A stretch of 64,000 nt of DNA from Chloroflexota bacterium (GCA_919901745.1 CAKKPP010000004.1:188460-252459), one strand, 5' to 3'. Counted from the first letter of the stretch, positions 34,844 through 43,663 are shown. Notes: a model not told the origin generated them from the sequence alone. Translations and numbers: made by a program.

Positions 34844-36859
34844 CTAGACCCGCCCGCGCGATCCGCGCGCGGCGGCCCTGATCGCCTCCAGGCTCGTCGG
34901 GTTGTCGAGCGCGGAGACGTCGCCCGGGTCGATCCCAAGGAACGCGGCGCGCGCGACGCGGCGCATGACCTTTCCGGAGCGCGTCTTGGGCAGCGCGGAG
35001 ACCACTGCGACGATGTCCGGGCGGAGCGGTTTCCCGAGCTGCCGAGCTACCTCCGCGGCGATCGCCGAGCGGAGATCGGGCGAGTCGGCGGCGCCCGGAT
35101 GCAGGACGCAGAACAGGGCGATTGATTCGCCCTTGACGTCGTGGGGGATTCCGACGGCTGCCGCCTCCAGCACCGACGGGTGCACCGCTGCCGCCGACTC
35201 GACCTCGGACGGCCCGACCCGCTTGCCGGCCACCTTGAGCGTGTCGTCCGAGCGCCCCTGAATGTACCAGTAGCCGTCGTCGTCGATCAGCGCCCAGTCG
35301 CCGTGGACCCAGACGTCGGGGAAGCGCGACCAGTACGACTCGATGTAGCGTTCCGGGTCGTTCCAGAAGCCGCGGGTCATTCCGGGAAGCGGCTGACGGA
35401 TGACCAGTTCGCCGACCGTGCCACGCAGCGGCCTGCCCGCACTATCGACGACGTCCGCCGCGACGCCGACGTTCGGTCCACCAAAGGACATCGGGCGGAT
35501 GGGCGTGATGAGGTTTCCGGACACGATTCCGCCCGACACCTCGGTGCCGCCCGAGTAGTTCACGACGGGGCAGCGACCCTCGCCGACCTCGCGGAAGTAC
35601 CACCACCATGGCTCGGGGTTCCACGGCTCGCCGGTGGATCCGAGGACCCGCAACGTGGAGCGATCGTGACCCCGGACAGGCTCCCGGCCATGGGCCATCA
35701 GGGCGCGGATGACCGTCGGTGACAGACCGAGGTGGGTGACGCGATGACCGGCGACGATCGCCCACAGCCGATCCGGCCCGGGGTGATCGGGGGTGCCCTC
35801 GTACAGGACGAGCCGCGCACCGAGCAGCAACGCGCCCGAGATGGCCCAGGGCCCCATCATCCAGCCAAGGTCGGTGAACCAGAACAGGGTGTCGCCGGGA
35901 CCGAGATCGAACGAGTGGGCCAGGTCCTGGGCGCCTTTCAGCGGGAAGCCCCCGTGGACGTGGACGGCCCCCTTGGGACGACCCGTGGTACCCGACGTGT
36001 AGATCACCATGTACGGCGTCTCGGGATCGGTCTCGGGGCGCTGGACGTGCGGCGACGGAGCGCCCGGGGGCGCGGCAGCGTCCATCGCCTCGTCCCACCA
36101 GGCATCTCGGCCCTCCGTCCAGGGAACGGCGCCCCGTCGCTCGCCGAGACGGCGGACGACGACGACGCGGCGCACGCTCGGAGCCTCCGCGACGGCGGCA
36201 TCCGCGGTCTCCTTGAGCGACACGATCCCGCCACGCCGCAGGAAACCATCGGCCGTCACCAGCACGGACGCCTCGCAGTCGCGCAGCCGGCTGGCCACGG
36301 CCGCGGCCCCATAGCCGGAGAAGATCGGGGTATAGATGGCCTCCAGGATCCCCAGCGCGAGCACCGCGACGACCGTTTCGACGAGCATGGGAAGGAAGAT
36401 CCCGACCCGGTCACCGGGGCCCACGCCCAGCGCCGAGAACGCCGACGCCGCTCGATCCACCTCGTCTCTCAGCTCCCGGTTCGTGAGCGTCCGGACGGCT
36501 CCATCCTCCCCTTCCCAGGCGAGGGCGGACCCGTCTGGATCACGATCGGCACGGGGATCCAGCGCCGCGGCAGCATAGTTGAAGCGCGCCCCGGCCCACC
36601 ACCTGGCCCAGGCCGGTCCCCGGCCAAGATCGAGGATCGAGGTCGGGCGACGAATCCACGGAACGGCGAGGTCGTCGGCGGCAGCCGCCCAGAACCATGC
36701 CGGATCGGCCGCGGCTCGGTTCTGCAGCGACGCCAGGTCGGGCAGACCGGTCGCCCGGACGAAGCGTCCGAGCCGGCTCCGGCCAAGGTCCGCCGGAGAG
36801 GGCCGCCAGGCCGCGTCGGGCACGTCTCGACCGAAGATGGGCCAGTCGGTTTGGGGCAC
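34844..36859 (-). CDS. Acyl-CoA synthetase, acetyl-CoA synthetase-like
   Basis: A 671-residue AMP-forming ligase. The N-terminal half has the acetyl-CoA synthetase-like linker (RWWAGARFNYAAAALD) and the AMP-binding P-loop YTSGTTGRPKG near residue 290. NYSGGTEVSGG near residue 435 occupies the place of the acyl-binding WWQTE block of acetyl-CoA synthetase, so the acyl group is probably not acetate; plant AAE17/18-like and medium-chain synthetases share it. GRSDDTLKVAGKRVGPSEVES near 555 is the hinge, and SALPKTRSGKVMRR near 635 carries the acyl-AMP lysine. GTG 36859 follows TAGCAT by 6 bases. Confidence 0.92.
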   Translation of the reverse strand: MPQTDWPIFGRDVPDAAWRPSPADLGRSRLGRFVRATGLPDLASLQNRAAADPAWFWAAAADDLAVPWIRRPTSILDLGRGPAWARWWAGARFNYAAAALDPRADRDPDGSALAWEGEDGAVRTLTNRELRDEVDRAASAFSALGVGPGDRVGIFLPMLVETVVAVLALGILEAIYTPIFSGYGAAAVASRLRDCEASVLVTADGFLRRGGIVSLKETADAAVAEAPSVRRVVVVRRLGERRGAVPWTEGRDAWWDEAMDAAAPPGAPSPHVQRPETDPETPYMVIYTSGTTGRPKGAVHVHGGFPLKGAQDLAHSFDLGPGDTLFWFTDLGWMMGPWAISGALLLGARLVLYEGTPDHPGPDRLWAIVAGHRVTHLGLSPTVIRALMAHGREPVRGHDRSTLRVLGSTGEPWNPEPWWWYFREVGEGRCPVVNYSGGTEVSGGIVSGNLITPIRPMSFGGPNVGVAADVVDSAGRPLRGTVGELVIRQPLPGMTRGFWNDPERYIESYWSRFPDVWVHGDWALIDDDGYWYIQGRSDDTLKVAGKRVGPSEVESAAAVHPSVLEAAAVGIPHDVKGESIALFCVLHPGAADSPDLRSAIAAEVARQLGKPLRPDIVAVVSALPKTRSGKVMRRVARAAFLGIDPGDVSALDNPTSLEAIRAAARGSRGRV

Positions 36860-36865
36860 GGCCGG

Positions 36866-36871
36866 ATGCTA
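36866..36871 (-). promoter_or_regulatory. -10 hexamer TAGCAT, acyl-CoA synthetase gene
   Basis: TAGCAT on the minus strand 6 bases before GTG 36859, supporting the GTG start and a leaderless mRNA. Confidence 0.45.
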
Positions 36872-36936
36872 GCACCGCACCCCCGCTCCGGACCTGCGGC
36901 GACGCGGGGTCCGCCGCGGGGTCGGTCCGACCGCGG

Positions 36937-39414
36937 TCAGCCGCGGGGTCGGCCGCGGGCGATGGGCCGACCGCGGTCGGCGCCCCTGGGTGAATCGGAC
37001 GCCAACTCCTCGATCTCGGGCAATGGCAGGTCGTCACGCTCGTCAGCACCCCAGGCGACATCCAGCCGCCGACGTCTCCCGCGCTGACCGTGCGCGACAC
37101 CGGGCGAGCCGCCCGGGGTCCGCGGAGCCGCCACGAGGCGGGCCTGTGCCCGGCGGCCCTCCACGATGGTCCCAGCGATGACGGCGGCCAGGATCACGAT
37201 GGCCAGGATCACCTGCCAGGGCAACTGGCGGACGTCGATGCCGCCGATCATGGAGACAACCCTGACCGTCTCATTGCCGGCGGCATCCACCGCCCGAAAT
37301 TCCACGGGTTGCGGCCAGGGGGCCAAGGTCAGCCGGGATTCGAAGGCGCCGCGGCTCGTCGTGGTCAACGGCGGACCGCCGTTGACGTGGACCACCGTAC
37401 CCGGTTCGGCGATTCCCAGGATTCGCGCCGAGAGCGGCCACGGCATCGAGAGGAACGGCGCCGTCACGGTCAATGCCGGCCCGCGGATATCGCGCAGGAC
37501 AACGCCCCGAATCGGCTCCGCGAGCTCTCCCCACGCGTTGACGGCCACGAACGTGACCGTCCAGCGGTTAGCCTCTGCCCCGCTCGGGGTTCTGACATCC
37601 TCGAGCGGAATCGTGGCCGCCGCGGTGTCGGTGCCGGCAGCATGACCATCCGGGACGCCGATTCTCACGAGCCTGCCGAGCGTCCCGGGTACCGGTCGCG
37701 GCGACGTGCTCCCGATGGGCGCGAGGAATCCCGCGAGACCCGGAGCGTTGCCGGGATCCGGATCGCCGTCCTCCATCCCGACGACCCGGACGAAGTAGTT
37801 CGTGCCCGTCCAGCCCGAGGCCAGGACGACGCTCGGCCGACCGGTGGCGCGGAGCTCCATCGTCGGCGACGGGACCGGGTACGCGGGGAAGTACAGGAGG
37901 TCGGGAAGGCTCAGCTCGGCCAGGACGAAGGGCCGCGACGGCCCGGTCCGCCAGCCACTGTGGCCGCCGGCCTCCCAGGCGGGCAGCGGCGTCGGAGCCC
38001 GCAGGCCGGACGAGCCGTCCCAGTCGACCGATTGGGCGATGAGCATCCGTCGAAGCGTGCCGGTCCCAACGAGCGCCAGCGGTCGCGCGGCGTTCCAGGC
38101 GGGGCCGTGCCGAAACACGTAGGACGGTGCGACGTTCTGACCGGGGTGAGATCCGGGCGGGGCCGCCACGCCGCCGAGCGGATCGCCACAGGCGACGATG
38201 AGCAACGGCATGATCAGGTCGGGACAGCCATCGCCCCCGAGATCGGCCCACAGACCGATTGCCGGCTCCCGTCGCTCCACGGCTTCGCGCGCCGCTGCAA
38301 GGGCGCGCGACCAGCGGGTCCCGGCCATGGGTTCGGACAGCACCGCAGGCATCGGAACGGGTCCGCCTGCCCCGATCGACAGCGGTCCGACGACGACCGC
38401 GGCGGAGCCGGCCGCCATGGTGGCGACGACCGGCGGACCGCCGTCCGAGCGGCCGACCGCGGAGTAGGCGAGCAGGCCGATCGAGCCGATCGCCGGCTCG
38501 CTTTCGATGTCGCTGGTCCGCACAGGGGCTGCGCTCGTGTCGATGACCACGAGGCCGTGCGCCATGGACGCGACCAGTTCATCCCGCCCGTCACCATCCA
38601 GATCGACGGCCAGCGGATTGCTCGTCGGATCCTGCTCGGCCGGCGTCTCAAACGTGACCCGCCCATCGGCAAGGCGAACACCGACGAAACGGGTCCCGCT
38701 CAGCGTCGAACCCGGCAGCTCACACGGCGTAACGCCGGCGAGATCCGCACCGGGAAGTCCGTCAAACTCCCCGAGGGTGGCACCGTCGAGCTCAAGCTGA
38801 CGAAGGTCCACTGCGCGGGCGTCGATCAGGTGCCGAGGGTCGAGGATGAGCAGCCGCGTCCCAAGGCAGACCCCGAGCCGGCGCCGCTCCGCCCGTCCGG
38901 CCACAACGAGCTCGACCGACCCATCGCCATCAACATCGGCGCCCGCCGCGGCGTCGACGTCGAGCTCGACCTGTGCCTCGTCGAGGATCTCGAGTCCGTC
39001 CTGGCGGACGACCGCCGTCGTGATCGCCGTCACTCCATCTGCGGGCGTCGAGAGGACGGCGGAGATGCTCTCACCGAGGTCGATCAGCCACGGGTCGCCG
39101 GCACCCGTGATGTTGAGCGAGGTCAACTCCGCCCAGCGTCCGTCCGTGCGCTCGAGGAGCGCGAGGCGATGCCACCCGCGCGCTGCGTCGGGCGAGGGCT
39201 CCAGCGTCAGCAGGCGCTCGCGTGGCACGGCTCTCGGGACGTTGCTCGGGGACACGATCGCGACGTCGACGATGTGGCGGTCGAGAACGTTGGCCGGGTC
39301 GTCGGCAGCCATTGCGATACCTGTCCTGCCGGGCCACATCCCGGCAAGGACCACGACAACAACCAGCACGGCCTGGACGGCTCGGATTTTGCGGTGCGCG
39401 GTGGGGACGATCAT
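36937..39414 (-). CDS. Large secreted membrane-anchored protein with FG-GAP-like repeats
   Basis: An 825-residue exported protein. The N-terminal signal peptide is RKIRAVQAVLVVVVVLAGMWPGRTG. Two Asp-rich calcium-binding-like loops (ADVDGDGSVELVVAG near residue 150, AVDLDGDGRDELVAS near 258) are FG-GAP/VCBS-type repeats, and a third looser one (ADLGGDGCPDLIMP) is near 390; together they suggest a beta-propeller. An Ig-like bacterial domain (TVTAPFLSMPWPLSARILGIAEPGTVVHVNG) follows near residue 650, then a single membrane helix near 735 and a charged cytoplasmic tail. No enzymatic motif is seen. The start is uncertain between ATG 39414 and ATG 39441; a TACGAT hexamer overlapping 39441 favours 39414. 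Confidence 0.8.
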   Translation of the reverse strand: MIVPTAHRKIRAVQAVLVVVVVLAGMWPGRTGIAMAADDPANVLDRHIVDVAIVSPSNVPRAVPRERLLTLEPSPDAARGWHRLALLERTDGRWAELTSLNITGAGDPWLIDLGESISAVLSTPADGVTAITTAVVRQDGLEILDEAQVELDVDAAAGADVDGDGSVELVVAGRAERRRLGVCLGTRLLILDPRHLIDARAVDLRQLELDGATLGEFDGLPGADLAGVTPCELPGSTLSGTRFVGVRLADGRVTFETPAEQDPTSNPLAVDLDGDGRDELVASMAHGLVVIDTSAAPVRTSDIESEPAIGSIGLLAYSAVGRSDGGPPVVATMAAGSAAVVVGPLSIGAGGPVPMPAVLSEPMAGTRWSRALAAAREAVERREPAIGLWADLGGDGCPDLIMPLLIVACGDPLGGVAAPPGSHPGQNVAPSYVFRHGPAWNAARPLALVGTGTLRRMLIAQSVDWDGSSGLRAPTPLPAWEAGGHSGWRTGPSRPFVLAELSLPDLLYFPAYPVPSPTMELRATGRPSVVLASGWTGTNYFVRVVGMEDGDPDPGNAPGLAGFLAPIGSTSPRPVPGTLGRLVRIGVPDGHAAGTDTAAATIPLEDVRTPSGAEANRWTVTFVAVNAWGELAEPIRGVVLRDIRGPALTVTAPFLSMPWPLSARILGIAEPGTVVHVNGGPPLTTTSRGAFESRLTLAPWPQPVEFRAVDAAGNETVRVVSMIGGIDVRQLPWQVILAIVILAAVIAGTIVEGRRAQARLVAAPRTPGGSPGVAHGQRGRRRRLDVAWGADERDDLPLPEIEELASDSPRGADRGRPIARGRPRG

Positions 39415-39475
39415 CGGCGGCACATCACGTCGGGCGCCCATCGTACCCGCCGACGCAGGCGAGCCCGCCCTTTGG

Positions 39476-39481
39476 TAGCCT
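39476..39481 (+). promoter_or_regulatory. -10 hexamer TAGCCT, lipoprotein gene
   Basis: TAGCCT, 6 bases before GTG 39488. It decides the GTG start of the lipoprotein. Confidence 0.45.
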
Positions 39482-39487
39482 CCGTCG

Positions 39488-39967
39488 GTGCCACGACCCA
39501 CGTCCGCGCGCGGCCGACTCCTGCCGGCCGTCGCGGCGCTGGCAGCCGCGCTGGCGATCGGAGGTTGCTCGGCACTGCGGGCCACGCCGCCGGCACCCAC
39601 GCCGGCCGACTTTCCGGGCCTGGCCGGGGTCCTCGCCCAGCGGGGCGTGCTGGTCACCGACTATGTCTCGGGCGATCCGGGCTGCGACGACCCGACGCTC
39701 GCACCCACCGCCATCCGCTTCGAGGCGACCGGGTTCGAGCTCGCGGAGGGCACCACGATCCGGATCTACATCTTCCGAAACCGCGAGGCATACGAACGAC
39801 GACGCGGCGACGTCGATATCTGCGCACTCGCGTGGGCCGGCGATCCGGCCGCGATCGAGGCCATCGACGTTTCGCCGTACGTGCTGGTGGGAAGCGGCCC
39901 ATGGCCGCCGGAATTCAAACGGGCATTGCGAGATGGACTCATCGAGGCCGGTGGCACCGGCGGCTGA
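39488..39967 (+). CDS. Putative lipoprotein, 159 residues
   Basis: A GTG-started protein with a lipoprotein signal peptide ending in lipobox IGGC near residues 24-27. The mature domain has two cysteines (GDPGCDD, DICAL) and a mixed strand/helix order ending in a helix rich in Phe/Leu (PPEFKRALRDGLIEAGG). No family is recognised. It is divergent from the FG-GAP protein gene, so the two exported proteins may share a promoter region and act at the same cell surface. Confidence 0.78.
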   Translation: MPRPTSARGRLLPAVAALAAALAIGGCSALRATPPAPTPADFPGLAGVLAQRGVLVTDYVSGDPGCDDPTLAPTAIRFEATGFELAEGTTIRIYIFRNREAYERRRGDVDICALAWAGDPAAIEAIDVSPYVLVGSGPWPPEFKRALRDGLIEAGGTGG

Positions 39968-39995
39968 GCAGCCACGGGGGAGCGGGCGCGGTCGG

Positions 39996-40223
39996 GCCCG
40001 TTCGGCCCCGTGGTACTCGCACAGCTGGTGCCACTCCGCGTTGCGGGGCCGATCCGGTATCGGGTACTCGGGTAGGTGGTGCCACGGGGCGGTTCGGGGC
40101 TCCAGGGGCCCTTTCGGTCCCCTCGTACTCGCACAGCTGGTGCCACCGCGCGTTGCGGGGCGATCCGGCATCGGGCCACGCGTATGCCTAGTACGGGCAC
40201 GGAACCCTGTACGGGCACGGAAC
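39996..40223. repeat. Repeat cluster in convergent spacer
   Basis: Two copies of a roughly 65-base unit beginning GTACTCGCACAGCTGGTGCC at 40013 and 40125, each preceded by a GC hairpin (GGGCCCGTTCGGCCCC, GGGGCCCTTTCGGTCCCC), and a degenerate third copy at 40064. Two further copies of GTACGGGCACGGAAC lie at 40191 and 40209. All fall between the lipoprotein and the convergent acyl-CoA dehydrogenase stop. Confidence 0.7.
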
Positions 40224-40249
40224 GCGAGCTCCCGGATCTGAACCTGGAC

Positions 40250-41416
40250 CTACACCACCCGCAGGTCGAGGATCTTCCGGGCGATCACGAGACGCTGGAC
40301 CTGGCTGGTCCCCTCCCCGATCTCGGTCAGCTTCGCGTCGCGCATGAAGCGTTCCACCGGGTAGTCGGTGACATAGCCGTAGCCGCCGTGGATCTGGATG
40401 CCGTTGTTCGTCGCCCGTGAGCTGACCTCCGAGGCGAACAGCTTGGCCTCGGCCGCGGCGAGCCCGTACTCGCGCCCCTGGTCCTTCAGCCATGCCGCCC
40501 GGTAGACGAGCTGGCGCGCCGCCGCGATCTCCGTCGCCATGTCGGCGATCATGAAGGCGACGCCCTGGAAACTGCCGATGGGCCGGCCGAACTGCTCGCG
40601 CGTCTTCGCATACGGGATCGAGGCATCGAGCGCCGCCTGCGCGAGGCCGAGGGCAAGGGCGCCGATGCTGATCCGGCCGCCGTCGAGGATCTTGAGGAAC
40701 GTGCGAAAGCCGGAACCGCGCTCTCCCAGCATGTCGGCCGCCGGCACACGAACGGCGTCGAACAACAGCTCGCCGGTTGCGGACGCGTGGAGGCCGAGCT
40801 TGTCCTCGATCCGCCCGATCGAGAAGCCGGGCGTCTCGGCCGGGACGATGAACGCGCTGATCTCCGCCTCGTCGCGTTCCGTGGTGCCCGTTCGTGCGGT
40901 GACGATGTAGGTGCCTGCGTGCCCGGCGTTCGTGATGAACCGCTTGCTGCCGTCGATGACCCACACGCCACCGTCGCGCCCATCCTCGAACCGGGCGGTC
41001 GTCCGCGTGCCGCCCGCATCCGAACCGGCATTCGCCTCGGTCAGCCCGAAGGCGCCGAGGACGGCGCCGGAGGCCATCGGTCGCAGGTAGCGTTCCTTCT
41101 GCTCGGGCGTCCCGGCGACGACGAGCGGACTGCTGCCGAGGCTGGTATGGGCGGCGACGATCAACCCGAGCGAGCCCCAGACCCGCCCGATCTCCTCGAT
41201 TGCAATCGCGTACGCCAGGGTGTCCATCCCGGAACCACCGTCCGCCTCGGCGAAGGGAATGCCCAGCCAGCCCATCTCGCCCAGGCGCTGGACCACTTCG
41301 GACGGGAAGCGGTGCTGGCGTTCGTGCTCCTCGACGACCGGGGCGACCTCGGTCTCCATGAAGTCGCGGATCGTGTCACGCAGCAGTGCATGCTCCGGGG
41401 AGAGGTCGTAGTCCAT
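40250..41416 (-). CDS. Acyl-CoA dehydrogenase, short/branched-chain type
   Basis: A 388-residue flavoprotein with normal length and all family blocks: FGLTEANAGSDAGGTRTTA near residue 130 and SKRFITNAGHAGTYIVTA near 160 for FAD/substrate, QIHGGYGYVTDYPVERFMRDAK near 345 and the catalytic Glu in IGEGTSQ near 368. The position of the Glu in the EGTS loop agrees with short-chain and isobutyryl/2-methylbutyryl dehydrogenases. ATG 41416 follows TACGCT by 7 bases. It is divergent from the SufR-like regulator, which may regulate it. Confidence 0.93.
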   Translation of the reverse strand: MDYDLSPEHALLRDTIRDFMETEVAPVVEEHERQHRFPSEVVQRLGEMGWLGIPFAEADGGSGMDTLAYAIAIEEIGRVWGSLGLIVAAHTSLGSSPLVVAGTPEQKERYLRPMASGAVLGAFGLTEANAGSDAGGTRTTARFEDGRDGGVWVIDGSKRFITNAGHAGTYIVTARTGTTERDEAEISAFIVPAETPGFSIGRIEDKLGLHASATGELLFDAVRVPAADMLGERGSGFRTFLKILDGGRISIGALALGLAQAALDASIPYAKTREQFGRPIGSFQGVAFMIADMATEIAAARQLVYRAAWLKDQGREYGLAAAEAKLFASEVSSRATNNGIQIHGGYGYVTDYPVERFMRDAKLTEIGEGTSQVQRLVIARKILDLRVV

Positions 41417-41423
41417 GGTCCCG

Positions 41424-41429
41424 AGCGTA
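41424..41429 (-). promoter_or_regulatory. -10 hexamer TACGCT, acyl-CoA dehydrogenase gene
   Basis: TACGCT on the minus strand, 7 bases before ATG 41416. The divergent regulator's -10 is 76 bases away, so both promoters sit in the same 101-base spacer. Confidence 0.45.
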
Positions 41430-41504
41430 CCATCCGGGACCGCGGCGGCTCCGGTCGCCGCTGGCCACGGCGCAGCCATCAGGGCGACCCGGCGCGCTCC
41501 GTGC

Positions 41505-41510
41505 TAGCCT
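41505..41510 (+). promoter_or_regulatory. -10 hexamer TAGCCT, SufR-like gene
   Basis: TAGCCT is 7 bases before ATG 41518, matching the spacing at other leaderless starts here. Confidence 0.45.
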
Positions 41511-41517
41511 CCCCGAC

Positions 41518-42246
41518 ATGCCCGATATGAACGGCGTCCCGGGGCAGGCCAACGTGCGCGCGCTCGCCGCGTCGATGACGAACGGCCACGCCGCCGGGCT
41601 CGCCTCTCCATCGGCGCTCCGCCGCGCCATCCTCGTTCGTCTGCGGCGCGACGGCGCCGGATCGCCCGATGAGATCGCCGGCGCGCTGGACGCGAGCCGC
41701 ACGGGCGTCCTGCAGCAACTTCGAGCCCTCGAAGTGGCCGAACTTGTCGAGCACAGGACCGTCCGTCACGGCGTCGGTCGACCCCGCCACGTGTACGACA
41801 TCACGCCCGACGCCCAGGAGCTGTTCCCGGCCAACTACGACGGGCTGGCCGCCGGGCTCATCGCGGCCATCGAGGCTGTGGGCGGGAACGATCTCATCGA
41901 GCAGGTGTTTGCCGCGCGTTTGCGACAGATGGGTGACCGCGTGCGCCAGCAGATCGACGAGCGCCTCGCCCCAGATGCGCCGCTCGTGGACCGGGTGCGC
42001 GAGCTCGCCGTGATCCAGGACGAGCTGGGCTACCTGACGTCGGCGTCGGTTGGCGAGGACGGGGCAATCCGCCTCACCGAGCACAACTGCGCGATCTTCC
42101 ACGTCGCCAAAGGTGAGCCGGCGGCATGCGAGGCCGAGCTGGATCTCTTCCGCCAGGTGCTCGGTGCCAGCGTGGAACGCGAGTCGCACATCATGGCCGG
42201 CGACCGCTGCTGCACCTACCGGATCGAGGAGACCGCGTCCCACTGA
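41518..42246 (+). CDS. SufR-like winged-helix regulator with Fe-S cysteines
   Basis: A 242-residue regulator. The N-terminal 70 residues are a winged helix (GSPDEIAGALDASRTGVLQQLRALEVAELVEHRTV). The C-terminal part follows the SufR pattern: cysteines near residues 191, 204, 231 and 232 in NCAIFHV...AACEAELDLF...GDRCCTYRI, likely ligands of a [4Fe-4S] or [2Fe-2S] cluster. SufR represses Fe-S assembly genes, but no suf gene is in the window. The nearest divergent gene is an acyl-CoA dehydrogenase, so the target is unclear. Confidence 0.85.
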   Translation: MPDMNGVPGQANVRALAASMTNGHAAGLASPSALRRAILVRLRRDGAGSPDEIAGALDASRTGVLQQLRALEVAELVEHRTVRHGVGRPRHVYDITPDAQELFPANYDGLAAGLIAAIEAVGGNDLIEQVFAARLRQMGDRVRQQIDERLAPDAPLVDRVRELAVIQDELGYLTSASVGEDGAIRLTEHNCAIFHVAKGEPAACEAELDLFRQVLGASVERESHIMAGDRCCTYRIEETASH

Positions 42247-42298
42247 ACCGACGCGCAACAGAGAACCGACGCGCGACAGAGAACCGACGCGCGACAGA
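42245..42298. repeat. 18-bp tandem repeat, 3 units
   Basis: GAACCGACGCGCGACAGA is repeated three times (the first with one change) exactly between the SufR-like stop and the convergent gene stop at 42305. The unit is in phase with codons, and the first copy contains the stop. Confidence 0.85.
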
Positions 42299-42304
42299 TG
42301 CGGG

Positions 42305-43360
42305 CTAGGCTTCCTCGCGCTCGACGGCCACGCGCGACGCTGGCTGGAACACGGGGGCCGGAACGTCCGAGACATTGGGGACGAACGACGCGGTCAGGGC
42401 CGTGCTCGCGGCCAGCTCTTGGTCCTCGATCGACAGGATCCCCAGGCGACCGAGGGCTGCCATCTCGTCGCGGATGTAGGTCTTGAGCATCTCGGGGCCA
42501 TCCGTGCTGATCGTGAAGCGGACCTCGTTGCGCCGGAAGGTGTCGAAGATCCAGCGGAACTCTTCCCAACCCGAGACCACCCGCGTGTTCAGGTTCGAGG
42601 TCGGGCAGATCTCGAGGACGATCCCCCGCTCGCGGATCATGGCCATGGCCCGCGGGTCGTAGGCGGCCTTCACGCCATGGCCGATCCGGTCCGGCTCGAG
42701 CAGCTCGACGACCCGGGCCACTTCGTCGATGGGACCGGATTCGCCGGTGTGGATCGTGAGACCGAGGCCGTACTGGCGGGCGCGGCGGAACAGCTTGCGG
42801 TAGTCGGCGACGCGGAAGGTGGCCGACTCGGGGCCGGCGATATCGATCCCGACGACGCCCCGGTCTCGCCACGCGATCGCCTTCTCGACGATGATCTCGT
42901 TCAGCTCGTACGGGAATGCGCGATCGAGGCAGAGGATCAGTCCGGGCTTGACCGGGTACTCGAGCATCGCCCGGTCCATGCCCCGCACTGCGGCCGCGAT
43001 GATGTGATCGAGATCCTGCTCGCCGCCCCGGTTCCGCTTCATCGGGTTGAAGCGGAGCTCCATCGTCGTGACGTTGTTCTTGCGGTAGGCGCCGCCGACT
43101 ACCTCGTAGACCGAACGCTCGACCGCCAGCGGCGAGCTCTGGATGAGCTCGGTCAGGTGGAACAGCTGGAGGTAGCCGTCGAAGGAGCGGTTCCGCCGCG
43201 GGTTCACGGTGATCATGTCCCGGAATTCCCAGTAGTCCTTGGTCGGGAGCTTGATCCCCTGGGCATTGGCGATGCCCCACATGATCGCCGGCGCCACGGC
43301 CCCGCCGAGGTGGCAATGCAGTTCGGCGAGCGGCGTCTTGCGCGAGAGCTGTCGGGGCAT
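42305..43360 (-). CDS. Adenosine-deaminase-family metallohydrolase, altered specificity residues
   Basis: A 351-residue amidohydrolase of the adenosine/AMP deaminase type. The zinc ligands are present: HxH in LHCHLGG near residue 14, His in HTGE near 220, and Asp in STDGP near 295; the GHG catalytic block is near 245. In adenosine deaminase the segments read HLDG and TDDP: here the Asp that binds the ribose and the second Asp that binds the purine are both Gly. The substrate is therefore probably not adenosine. ATG 43360 is chosen because TAGACT lies 8 bases upstream, so a TTG at 43369 is excluded. Confidence 0.85.
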   Translation of the reverse strand: MPRQLSRKTPLAELHCHLGGAVAPAIMWGIANAQGIKLPTKDYWEFRDMITVNPRRNRSFDGYLQLFHLTELIQSSPLAVERSVYEVVGGAYRKNNVTTMELRFNPMKRNRGGEQDLDHIIAAAVRGMDRAMLEYPVKPGLILCLDRAFPYELNEIIVEKAIAWRDRGVVGIDIAGPESATFRVADYRKLFRRARQYGLGLTIHTGESGPIDEVARVVELLEPDRIGHGVKAAYDPRAMAMIRERGIVLEICPTSNLNTRVVSGWEEFRWIFDTFRRNEVRFTISTDGPEMLKTYIRDEMAALGRLGILSIEDQELAASTALTASFVPNVSDVPAPVFQPASRVAVEREEA

Positions 43361-43368
43361 CGCATTCA

Positions 43369-43374
43369 AGTCTA
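43369..43374 (-). promoter_or_regulatory. -10 hexamer TAGACT, deaminase-family gene
   Basis: TAGACT on the minus strand 8 bases before ATG 43360. It excludes the in-frame TTG that overlaps it. Confidence 0.5.
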
Positions 43375-43657
43375 GCGGACGCGCGACGGCCGATGAGATT
43401 GCTGCGGCTCAGGTAGGACGGGGCCGAGGCATCCGGCACCCGCCCGATGTGCAAGCTTCGTGCCGCGTCGATCCTGGAATCTGGATTGACGGCGTTCGCC
43501 GCCGACCGGCCTGGAGGCCAGCATGGTTCGGAGCCTCGGACTTCGCGTGATGCTCGCGGCCGCACGGGGTATGCGGGCCGAGACGGACCCGAAACGCGCG
43601 CCGGCACCCATTGCGGGCAGCGCCCGCCGCCCTGACGGGGTGCCGCTGGGCGAGACG

Positions 43658-43663
43658 TATCAT
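43658..43663 (+). promoter_or_regulatory. -10 hexamer TATCAT, ATPase-LuxR-cyclase gene
   Basis: TATCAT is 7 bases before ATG 43671, so the longer in-frame start at 43611 is rejected. Confidence 0.45.

Noticed and set aside
37090-40191. 1033-residue plus-strand frame
   Set aside because: It is antisense to the FG-GAP protein and overlaps the lipoprotein in another frame, and it is Arg/Gly/Asp-rich without domain motifs.
42245-42298. CRISPR-like repeat
   Set aside because: The units are contiguous with no spacers, only three copies, and no cas gene is present.
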